Positions 1 through 7,696 of a stretch of 64,000 bases of DNA are shown here, piece after piece. The notes under the pieces were generated by a model that was given only the letters and a program-made list of their open reading frames with translations, was not told where the DNA came from and did no database searches. The stretch is from Leptidea sinapis (lineage: Eukaryota; Arthropoda; Insecta; Lepidoptera; Pieridae), in NCBI RefSeq assembly GCF_905404315.1, contig NC_066293.1, positions 3,797,001 to 3,861,000 of the forward strand. Direction: 5' to 3'. Each line of letters starts with the position of its first letter. The first letter of the stretch is position 1. Made by a program: the position numbers and the translations under genes.

Positions 1-4
1 TTAG

Positions 5-75
5 TCAAATACTGACCACTGCAACGCAGATTTAATGTCATATTGACAAGAAATGTGGCTCAAATGAAGCAATCG
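5..75 (+). pseudogene. Dhfr: DHFR exon A fragment (unit 1; same place in all units)
   Basis: This 71-bp exon-like segment follows a T-run and AG (a full T-run is visible in the other units) and ends at a consensus donor, CG|GTAAGA, at 75/76. In the right frame it reads PLQRRFNVILTRN and then VAQMKQS. That matches the conserved central part of dihydrofolate reductase, where an R-P-L segment is followed by a beta strand of the form N-V-x-L-T-R-N. DHFR reduces dihydrofolate to tetrahydrofolate with NADPH for thymidylate and purine synthesis. The exon begins in the third-codon phase (two leftover bases) and ends on a complete codon. The codon before P-L is TGA in all 31 copies; one C-to-T change from CGA (Arg) would explain it. 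Exon A is therefore a disrupted copy. Identification rests on motif, phase and its partner exon B, not on a search. Confidence 0.75.
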
Positions 76-150
76 GTAAGAAAATACAACATTTATTTGC
101 GTCATAACTATTTAAGGCTCCTTGTTATGTAATATAAAGTCAGTTATATT

Positions 151-336
151 TAACCATATAGCGCAGTGGTTAGTGACTGTGACTACTTAGCTACAAGGTC
201 GAATCCCGGTTGGTCTATACGTTCCTATGATGAATTAATGTAGGTATTTTATATTTTATTTTGTATCCTAGTCACGACGTGGACGATTTATATTCTCATT
301 CTATTAAATATATCTTTGCCTCGCTATAGTACAATA
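151..336 (+). mobile_element. tRNA-derived SINE, lepidopteran type (unit 1; one per unit)
   Basis: An RNA polymerase III A-box-like sequence, TAGCGCAGTGG, lies at 159-169, and a degenerate B box, AGGTCGAATCC, at 196-206. The text around them (GTGGTTAGTGAC, then GACT, then AAGGTC, then ATCCCGG) follows the layout of lepidopteran tRNA-related SINEs. About eight bases ahead of the B box appear to be lost. The 3' part includes a GATGAA motif and ends in TTTGCCTCGCTATAGTACAA, resembling the conserved 3' tail of that SINE group (TTGCCTAGTACC-like). It is degraded and ends in an AT-rich stretch. Equivalent copies sit 150 bases into every unit. In units 19 and 21 the A box reads GCGCAATGG. Family name not assigned; boundaries are approximate. 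Confidence 0.6.
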
Positions 337-364
337 TTATCTTAAAAAATATAGAAAAGAGAGA

Positions 365-418
365 AAGACACTTATTAGCCCCATCACTAGGCGTTGCGTA
401 GAGACGTCGGATCATTGC
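365..418 (+). other. In-frame 5' extension of the glycoprotein fragment (unit 1)
   Basis: The glycoprotein frame stays open upstream of the first Met (419) back to 308. From about 365 it has a protein-like composition with two cysteines (RRC and DHC), whereas upstream of about 340 it is AT-rich SINE tail. The Met at 419 is therefore probably an internal residue and the viral fragment is cut at its 5' side near 340-365. No N-terminal signal peptide or upstream viral coding sequence is present in the unit. Confidence 0.4.
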
Positions 419-1417
419 ATGCTTCTACCGCACCGATTACGGGAAGTGTTCCGGAAGACCGGTCTTTTCTTGGAAGGGGGCTTCCTAATTCTCCCTAGAG
501 ATGTATCCGATGAACACCTCATAGGGAATTTCTCGTCTCCCTTACCCCCTTGCTCCGCGGGTTCAGTGATCAAAGAGGTGTCCCCGCTAGATTTTGTGTC
601 CACAAGCAATCTGCGAGCACTAGAACTTAGCCATCAAGCTGAATGCTCTGCCGTGTTAGGGAAGATTAAAAGGAGAGAAGTGGTTAAGAAGAGTGATTTG
701 ATATACTTGAGTCCAATACTCGGAGGACATGGATTAATCTTTAGAATAGAAAATAATTCGTTAGTCCCGTATGTGGGACACATGGAAATTGTATCTAGAA
801 TCTATGTGTCGTGTAACAGTTCCAGAACATGTACGGTGTTATTCAACAAGCCAGGATGGGAGGGCAACTTCACACTCAACACCACTCTGTGTCGCAAACC
901 TAGCACTCTACTACATCTCCAGGGGGTCAGATGCGTCTGGGCAAGTGGGATCGGGTTCGGTTTGAAAGGGCTATACTTCCCTCACCGGTCCTTTGTCCAA
1001 TTATGAGATGATGAATACACGGCAGCATTAGACCAAGAAGAAATCTATCGACCCCCAACCTCCACTCCAGATATAGACACAGACATTCTAAGAGAATTAG
1101 AAGAGGAAACAGGCACTATATCGCGAGAGAGTTGGTGGTCTCAGACCCTTAATTATCTTTATCACATTGGGGGATTGATTTTTGCAGCCGCATTATTCTT
1201 CGTCTTCTGCTCTCTTTTGCGACAATTTTCCCCTATGGGTTGTCTTCAATCCAGCCTGTTGTTATTCCAATGCGGACGCTTCAGGTCGGTTGGGCTCTCC
1301 CTATGGGAGCAGCAACCGCAAAATCCGTCTCTTCAGTCGTCTCTCACGATTACAGAGGGAGAGCCGGCTGCCCCGATAATTTTGCTCGTTACTTCCCTCC
1401 CCTCCATTGCTTTTTGA
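419..1417 (+). pseudogene. Glycoprotein fragment, broken (unit 1)
   Basis: TGA at codon 196 (1004-1006) replaces Trp. An extra T (GGTTGGG near 1289) shifts the tail so that it ends at 1415-1417 with a different C-terminus. Confidence 0.6.
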
Positions 1418-1717
1418 CTACGTTATTATAATATGTTCATTCGTGGTATCTGCGTGAGTAAACACCGCTATGACCGCACTATGTAACAACGGGCACAAAT
1501 ATAAAATATCACCATAAGCAAGTGGGGCGTTTGTCCATTGTACTTCAGTATAACTTGCCCAACATAATGATACAGTATATATATCTAACAGTAGCCGTAG
1601 CCACAGGCGCAAGTTCATCGGACCTTCAAAATGAAACACGACTATTAGATTTCAGTAGTAGTTAGTTCTACTGCCAGCAGCAGATTGCAATTTCAATCCG
1701 CGATTGAATAATTCCAG
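1379..1717 (+). other. Unassigned segment between glycoprotein fragment and DHFR exon B (unit 1)
   Basis: No confident gene is seen here. In unit 1 the shifted glycoprotein tail runs to 1417. A 32-codon frame at 1567-1665 starts with a short hydrophobic run (YIYLTVAVA) followed by a polar stretch with one glycosylation site (NET) and then TAG; it looks like a signal peptide start but is too short to judge. A minus-strand frame of 73 codons (1418-1639) is judged a chance frame. The end (about 1666-1717) has an AT-rich tract leading to the acceptor-like ATTCCAG. The same segment occurs in every full unit; in unit 31 it is cut by the retrotransposon. Confidence 0.5.
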
Positions 1718-1834
1718 GTAGCAGGTATACGCGATATAGAAGTAGCAGGTAGCTTTGATGAAACTCTTGCAATTATAGAGCAACATCCAGATATAGAGTC
1801 GACGTGGGTGATAGGTGGAGGTGGAATTTATAAG
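1718..1834 (+). pseudogene. Dhfr: DHFR exon B fragment with the Gly-Gly cofactor motif (unit 1; same place in all full units)
   Basis: This exon-like segment of 117 bp (39 codons, open) lies between an acceptor-like ATTCCAG and a donor AAG|GTAACC. It reads VAGIRDIEVAGSFDETL, then a linker, then STWVIGGGGIYK. The S-F-D-E-(A/T)-L helix start followed by W-V-I-G-G-x-x-x-Y-K is a DHFR signature; the paired glycines contact NADPH in the enzyme. It starts and ends in phase 0, compatible with the end of exon A. The next DHFR exon, which should start just after Y-K, is absent. Across the 30 copies the differences are few: Gln to Glu before HPD, His to Arg in unit 14, Ser to Asn in units 24 and 28. 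It cannot make an enzyme alone, as the N-terminal folate-binding part and the C-terminal third are missing. Confidence 0.82.
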
Positions 1835-1929
1835 GTAACCTACTAATTAAAAAAATATTTTCAGCACACTTGCCCAAAAAATGCATTAACAAAACCTGTA
1901 TGCATGGTTCGAAATTATTTTTTTTTTAG
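1835..1929 (+). other. Unit junction: 95-bp intron-like link from exon B to the next exon A
   Basis: The link starts at the GTAACC donor, carries TACTAAT (branch-site-like) about 6 bases in, has an internal TTTTCAG, and ends in a run of T plus AG before exon A of the next unit. The length fits a short insect intron. In the ancestral gene the sequence after exon B and the sequence before exon A would belong to two different introns, so the amplification breakpoint should lie inside this link. Joining exon B to the next exon A would not keep frame: exon B ends on a full codon while exon A needs one base from its predecessor. Confidence 0.5.
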
Positions 1930-3849
1930 TCAAATACTGACCACTGCAACGCAGATTTAATATCATATTGACAAGAAATGTGGCTCAAATGAAGCAATCG
2001 GTAAGAAAATACAACATTTATTTGCGTCATAACTATTTAAGGCTCCTTGTTATGTAATATAAAGTCAGTTATATTTAACCATATAGCGCAGTGGTTAGTG
2101 ACTGTGACTACTTAGCTACAAGGTCGAATCCCGGTTGGTCTATACGTTCCTATGATGAATTAATGTAGGTATTTTATATTTTATTTTGTATCCTAGTCAC
2201 GACGTGGACGATTTATATTCTCATTCTATTAAATATATCTTTGCCTCGCTATAGTACAATATTATTTTAAAAAATATAGAAAAGAGAGAAAGACACTTAT
2301 TAGCCCTATCACTAGGCGTTGCGTAGAGACGTCGGATCATTGCATGCTTCTACCGCACCGATTACGAGAAGTGTTCCGGAAGACCGGTCTTTTCTTGGAA
2401 GGGGGCTTCCTAATTCTCCCTAGAGATGTATCCGATGAACACCTCATAGGGAATTTCTCGTCTCCCTTACCCCCTTGCTCCGCGGGTTCAGTGATCAAAG
2501 AGGTGTCCCCGCTAGATTTCGTGTCCACAAGCAATCTGCGAGCACTAGAACTTAGCCATCAAGCTGAATGCTCTGCCGTGTTAGGGAAGATTAAAAGGAG
2601 AGACGTGGTTAAGAAGAGTGATTTGATATACTTGAGTCCAATACTCGGAGGACATGGATTAATCTTTAGAATAGAAAATAATTCGTTAGTCCCGTATGTG
2701 GGACACATGGAAATTGTATCTAGAATCTATGTGTCGTGTAACAGTTCCAGAACATGTACGGTGTTATTCAACAAGCCAGGGTGGGAGGGCAACTTCACAC
2801 TCAACACCACTCTGTGTCGCAAACCTAGCACTCTACTACATCTCCAGGGGCTCAGATGCGTCTGGGCAAGTGGGATCGGGTTCGGTGTGAAAGGGCTATA
2901 CTTCCCTCACCGGTCCTTTGTCCAATTATGGGATGATGAATACACGGCAGCATTAGACCAAGAAGAAATCTATCGACCCCCAACCTCCACTCCAGATATA
3001 GACACAGACATTCTAAGAGAATTAGAAGAGGAAACAGGCACTATATCGCGAGAGAGTTGGTGGTCTCAGACCCTTAATTATCTTTATCACATTGGGGGAT
3101 TGATTTTTGCAGCCGCATTATTCTTCGTCTTCTGCTCTCTTTTGCGACAATTTTCCCCTATGGGTTGTCTTCAATCCAGCCTGTTGTTATTCCAATGCGG
3201 ACGCTTCAGGTCGGTGGGCTCTCTCTATGGGAGCAGCAACCGCAAAATCCGTCTCTTCAGTCGTCTCTCACGATTACAGAGGGAGAGCCGGCTGCCCCGA
3301 TAATTTTGCTCGTTACTTCCCTCCCCTCCATTGCTTTTTGACTACGTTATTATAATATGTTCATTCGTGGTATCTGCGTGAGTAAACACCGCTATGACCG
3401 CACTATGTAACAACGGGCACAAATATAAAATATCACCATAAGCAAGTGGGGCGTTTGTCCATTGTACTTCAGTATAACTTGCCCAACATAATGATACAGT
3501 ATATATATCTAACAGTAGCCGTAGCCACAGGCGCAAGTTCATCGGACCTTCAAAATGAAACACGACTATTAGATTTCAGTAGTAGTTAGTTCTACTGCCA
3601 GCAGCAGATTGCAATTTCAATCCGCGATTGAATAATTCCAGGTAGCAGGTATACGCGATATAGAAGTAGCAGGTAGCTTTGATGAAACTCTTGCAATTAT
3701 AGAGCAACATCCAGATATAGAGTCGACGTGGGTGATAGGTGGAGGTGGAATTTATAAGGTAACCTACTAATTAAAAAAATATTTTCAGCACACTTGCCCA
3801 AAAAATGCATTAACAAAACCTGTATGCATGGTTCGAAATTATTTTTTTT
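1926..3849 (+). repeat. Array unit 2
   Basis: 1924 bp. Exon A 1930-2000, SINE 2076-2261, glycoprotein open 2344-3303, exon B 3642-3758. Exon A has the AATATC variant (Val to Ile). Confidence 0.95.
2344..3303 (+). CDS. Virus-type transmembrane glycoprotein, C-terminal fragment, open (unit 2, reference copy)
   Basis: The frame has 319 codons from an internal Met and is also open upstream of it. It looks like the C-terminal half of an enveloped-virus glycoprotein: potential N-glycosylation sites at residues 37, 112, 133, 150 and 154; ectodomain cysteines at 45, 76, 132, 138, 158 and 172; an acidic stem (about 197-232); a membrane segment at about 246-267 (LIFAAALFFVFCSLL); and a basic tail to 319. 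The stretch around 91-114 (DLIYLSP, then GLIFRIENNSL) resembles the region of rhabdovirus- and chuvirus-like class III fusion glycoproteins where a Leu-Ser/Arg-Pro motif precedes a small glycine turn; this family call is inference from pattern. No fusion-loop region or signal peptide is present. It is probably an endogenous viral element inside a former DHFR intron. Expression is unknown and it is unlikely to be a complete functional protein. Confidence 0.55.
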   Translation: MLLPHRLREVFRKTGLFLEGGFLILPRDVSDEHLIGNFSSPLPPCSAGSVIKEVSPLDFVSTSNLRALELSHQAECSAVLGKIKRRDVVKKSDLIYLSPILGGHGLIFRIENNSLVPYVGHMEIVSRIYVSCNSSRTCTVLFNKPGWEGNFTLNTTLCRKPSTLLHLQGLRCVWASGIGFGVKGLYFPHRSFVQLWDDEYTAALDQEEIYRPPTSTPDIDTDILRELEEETGTISRESWWSQTLNYLYHIGGLIFAAALFFVFCSLLRQFSPMGCLQSSLLLFQCGRFRSVGSLYGSSNRKIRLFSRLSRLQRESRLPR

Positions 3850-5773
3850 TTAGTCAAATACTGACCACTGCAACGCAGATTTAATATCATATTGACAAGA
3901 AATGTGGCTCAAATGAAGCAATCGGTAAGAAAATACAACATTTATTTGCGTCATAACTATTTAAGGCTCCTTGTTATGTAATATAAAGTCAGTTATATTT
4001 AACCATATAGCGCAGTGGTTAGTGACTGTGACTACTTAGCTACAAGGTCGAATCCCGGTTGGTCTATACGTTCCTATGATGAATTAATGTAGGTATTTTA
4101 TATTTTATTTTGTATCCTAGTCACGACGTGGACGATTTATATTCTCATTCTATTAAATATATCTTTGCCTCGCTATAGTACAATATTATTTTAAAAAATA
4201 TAGAAAAGAGAGAAAGACACTTATTAGCCCTATCACTAGGCGTTGCGTAGAGACGTCGGATCATTGCATGCTTCTACCGCACCGATTACGAGAAGTGTTC
4301 CGGAAGACCGGTCTTTTCTTGGAAGGGGGCTTCCTAATTCTCCCTAGAGATGTATCCGATGAACACCTCATAGGGAATTTCTCGTCTCCCTTACCCCCTT
4401 GCTCCGCGGGTTCAGTGATCAAAGAGGTGTCCCCGCTAGATTTCGTGTCCACAAGCAATCTGCGAGCACTAGAACTTAGCCATCAAGCTGAATGCTCTGC
4501 CGTGTTAGGGAAGATTAAAAGGAGAGACGTGGTTAAGAAGAGTGATTTGATATACTTGAGTCCAATACTCGGAGGACATGGATTAATCTTTAGAATAGAA
4601 AATAATTCGTTAGTCCCGTATGTGGGACACATGGAAATTGTATCTAGAATCTATGTGTCGTGTAACAGTTCCAGAACATGTACGGTGTTATTCAACAAGC
4701 CAGGGTGGGAGGGCAACTTCACACTCAACACCACTCTGTGTCGCAAACCTAGCACTCTACTACATCTCCAGGGGCTCAGATGCGTCTGGGCAAGTGGGAT
4801 CGGGTTCGGTGTGAAAGGGCTATACTTCCCTCACCGGTCCTTTGTCCAATTATGGGATGATGAATACACGGCAGCATTAGACCAAGAAGAAATCTATCGA
4901 CCCCCAACCTCCACTCCAGATATAGACACAGACATTCTAAGAGAATTAGAAGAGGAAACAGGCACTATATCGCGAGAGAGTTGGTGGTCTCAGACCCTTA
5001 ATTATCTTTATCACATTGGGGGATTGATTTTTGCAGCCGCATTATTCTTCGTCTTCTGCTCTCTTTTGCGACAATTTTCCCCTATGGGTTGTCTTCAATC
5101 CAGCCTGTTGTTATTCCAATGCGGACGCTTCAGGTCGGTGGGCTCCCTCTATGGGAGCAGCAACCGCAAAATCCGTCTCTTCAGTCGTCTCTCACGATTA
5201 CAGAGGGAGAGCCGGCTGCCCCGATAATTTTGCTCGTTACTTCCCTCCCCTCCATTGCTTTTTGACTACGTTATTATAATATGTTCATTCGTGGTATCTT
5301 CGTGAGTAAACACCGCTATGACCGCACTATGTAACAACGGGCACAAATATAAAATATCACCATAAGCAAGTGGGGCGTTTGTGCATTGTACTTCAGTATA
5401 ACTTGCCCAACATAATGATACAGTATATATATCTAACAGTAGCCGTAGCCACAGGCGCAAGTTCATCGGACCTTCAAAATGAAACACGACTATTAGATTT
5501 CAGTAGTAGTTAGTTCTACTGCCAGCAGCAGATTGCAATTTCAATCCGCGATTGAATAATTCCAGGTAGCAGGTATACGCGATATAGAAGTAGCAGGTAG
5601 CTTTGATGAAACTCTTGCAATTATAGAGCAACATCCAGATATAGAGTCGACGTGGGTGATAGGTGGAGGTGGAATTTATAAGGTAACCTACTAATTAAAA
5701 AAATATTTTCAGCACACTTGCCTAAAAAATGCATTAACAAAACCCTTATGCATGGTTCGAAATTATTTTTTTT
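3850..5773 (+). repeat. Array unit 3
   Basis: 1924 bp. Exon A 3854-3924, SINE 4000-4185, glycoprotein open 4268-5227, exon B 5566-5682. Very close to unit 2 in its 5' half. Confidence 0.95.
4268..5227 (+). CDS. Glycoprotein fragment, open 319 codons (unit 3)
   Basis: Same protein as the unit 2 copy, with Asp87 and Leu170; Trp196 is intact. Same caveats: 5'-truncated viral fragment, no known expression. Confidence 0.5.
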   Translation: MLLPHRLREVFRKTGLFLEGGFLILPRDVSDEHLIGNFSSPLPPCSAGSVIKEVSPLDFVSTSNLRALELSHQAECSAVLGKIKRRDVVKKSDLIYLSPILGGHGLIFRIENNSLVPYVGHMEIVSRIYVSCNSSRTCTVLFNKPGWEGNFTLNTTLCRKPSTLLHLQGLRCVWASGIGFGVKGLYFPHRSFVQLWDDEYTAALDQEEIYRPPTSTPDIDTDILRELEEETGTISRESWWSQTLNYLYHIGGLIFAAALFFVFCSLLRQFSPMGCLQSSLLLFQCGRFRSVGSLYGSSNRKIRLFSRLSRLQRESRLPR

Positions 5774-7696
5774 TTAGTCAAATACTGACCACTGCAACGC
5801 AGATTTAATGTCATATTGACAAGAAATGTGGCTCAAATGAAGCAATCGGTAAGAAAATACAACATTTAATTGCGTCATAACTATTTAAGGCTCCTTGTTA
5901 TGTAATATAAAGTCAGTTATATTTAACCATATAGCGCAGTGGTTAGTGACTGTGACTACTTAGCTACAAGGTCGAATCCCGGTTGGTCTATACGTTCCTA
6001 TGATGAATTAATGTAGGTATTTTATATTTTATTTTGTATCCTAGTCACGACGTGGACGATTTATATTCTCATTCTATTAAATATATCTTTGCCTCGCTAT
6101 AGTACAATATTATTTAAAAAAATATAGAAAAGAGAGAAAGACACTTATTAGCCCTATCACTAGGCGTTGCGTAGAGACGTCGGATCATTGCATGCTTCTA
6201 CCGCACCGATTACGAGAAGTGTTCCGGAAGACCGGTCTTTTCTTGGAAGGGGACTTCCTAATTCTCCCTAGAGATGTATCCGATGAACACCTCATAGGGA
6301 ATTTCTCGTCTCCCTTACCCCCTTGCTCCGCGGGTTCAGTGATCAAAGAGGTGTCCCCGCTAGATTTCGTGTCCACAAGCAATCTGCGAGCACTAGAACT
6401 TAGCCATCAAGCTGAATGCTCTGCCGTGTTAGGGAAGATTAAAAGGAGAGAAGTGGTTAAGAAGAGTGATTTGATATACTTGAGTCCAATACTCGGAGGA
6501 CATGGATTAATCTTTAGAATAGAAAATAATTCGTTAGTCCCGTATGTGGGACACATGGAAATTGTATCTAGAATCTATGTGTCGTGTAACAGTTCCAGAA
6601 CATGTACGGTGTTATTCAACAAGCCAGGGTGGGAGGGCAACTTCACACTCAACACCACTCTGTGTCGCAAACCTAGCACTCTACTACATCTCCAGGGGGT
6701 CAGATGCGTCTGGGCAAGTGGGATCGGGTTCGGTGTGAAAGGGCTATACTTCCCTCACCGGTCCTTTGTCCAATTATGAGATGATGAATACACGGCAGCA
6801 TTAGACCAAGAAGAAATCTATCGACCCCCAACCTCCACTCCAGATATAGACACAGACATTCTAAGAGAATTAGAAGAGGAAACAGGCACTATATCGCGAG
6901 AGAGTTGGTGGTCTCAGACCCTTAATTATCTTTATCACATTGGGGGATTGATTTTTGCAGCCGCATTATTCTTCGTCTTCTGCTCTCTTTTGCGACAATT
7001 TTCCCCTATGGGTTGTCTTCAATCCAGCCTGTTGTTGTTCCAATGCGGACGCGTCAGGTCGGTGGGCTCTCTCTATGGGAGCAGCAACCGCAAAATCCGT
7101 CTCTTCAGTCGTCTCTCACGATTACAGAGGGAGAGCCGGCTGCCCCGATAATTTTGCTCGTTACTTCCCTCCCCTCCATTGCTTTTTGACTACGTTATTA
7201 TAATATGTTCATTCGTGGTATCTTCGTGAGTAAACACCGCTATGACCGCACTATGTAACAACGGGCACAAATATAAAATATCACCATAAGCAAGTGGGGC
7301 GTTTGTGCATTGTACTTCAGTATAACTTGCCCAACATAATGATACAGTATATATATCTAACAGTAGCCGTAGCCACAGGCGCAAGTTCATCGGACCTTCA
7401 AAATGAAACACGACTATTAGATTTCAGTAGTAGTTAGTTCTACTGCCAGCAGCAGATTGCAATTTCAATCCGTGATTGAATAATTCCAGGTAGCAGGTAT
7501 ACGCGATATAGAAGTAGCAGGTAGCTTTGATGAAACTCTTGCAATTATAGAGGAACATCCAGATATAGAGTCGACGTGGGTGATAGGTGGAGGTGGAATT
7601 TATAAGGTAACCTACTAATTAAAAAAATATTTTCAGCACACTTGCCCAAAAAATGTATTAACAAAACCTGTATGCATGGTTCGAAATTATTTTTTT
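5774..7696 (+). repeat. Array unit 4
   Basis: 1923 bp. Exon A 5778-5848, SINE 5924-6109, glycoprotein 6192-7151 broken by TGA at codon 196, exon B 7490-7606 with the Gln-to-Glu variant. Carries the TTTAATTG marker after exon A. Confidence 0.95.
6192..7151 (+). pseudogene. Glycoprotein fragment, broken (unit 4)
   Basis: TGA at codon 196 (6777-6779). The tail is in the normal frame. Gly21Asp and a Phe-to-Val change in the tail (GCGTCAGG) are unique to this copy. Confidence 0.6.

Larger units (their letters stand above)
76..1717 (+). other. Intron-like interval between DHFR exons A and B, holding a SINE and a viral fragment (unit 1)
   Basis: The interval starts with a strong donor (GTAAGA at 76) and ends with an acceptor-like ATTCCAG at 1711-1717. 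Both flanking exons are in phase 0 here, and the spliced length between the N-V-x-L motif and the Gly-Gly motif would be close to that of known insect DHFR proteins. Bases 76-150 are AT-rich with nothing recognisable. The rest holds the SINE (about 151-336), the glycoprotein fragment (about 365-1417) and an unassigned tail (to 1717). The interpretation as an ancestral intron is inference. Confidence 0.6.
1..1925 (+). repeat. Array unit 1
   Basis: 1925 bp. Exon A 5-75, SINE 151-336, glycoprotein fragment 419-1417 (TGA at codon 196, plus tail frameshift), exon B 1718-1834. The left neighbour is outside the window. Confidence 0.95.

Noticed and set aside
159..220. A functional tRNA gene
   Set aside because: A- and B-box-like motifs are present, but no acceptor stem pairing or full cloverleaf is seen and part of the B-box region is missing; a SINE explains it better.
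412..609. Minus-strand frame of 65 codons opposite the glycoprotein
   Set aside because: It is the antisense shadow of the glycoprotein frame, without its own features.
771..965. Plus-strand 64-codon frame inside the glycoprotein, present in nearly all units
   Set aside because: It lies in another register within the better supported glycoprotein frame.
1418..1639. Minus-strand frame of 73 codons repeated in every unit
   Set aside because: It recurs only because the units are near-identical. It overlaps the unassigned tail, has no recognisable domain, and its conservation carries no weight in a homogenised array.
2344..3303. Retroviral or errantivirus env belonging to an LTR element
   Set aside because: No LTR, gag or pol lies beside the fragment in any unit; the only LTR element inserted later and has no env. 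A retroviral origin of the fragment is less likely but not excluded.
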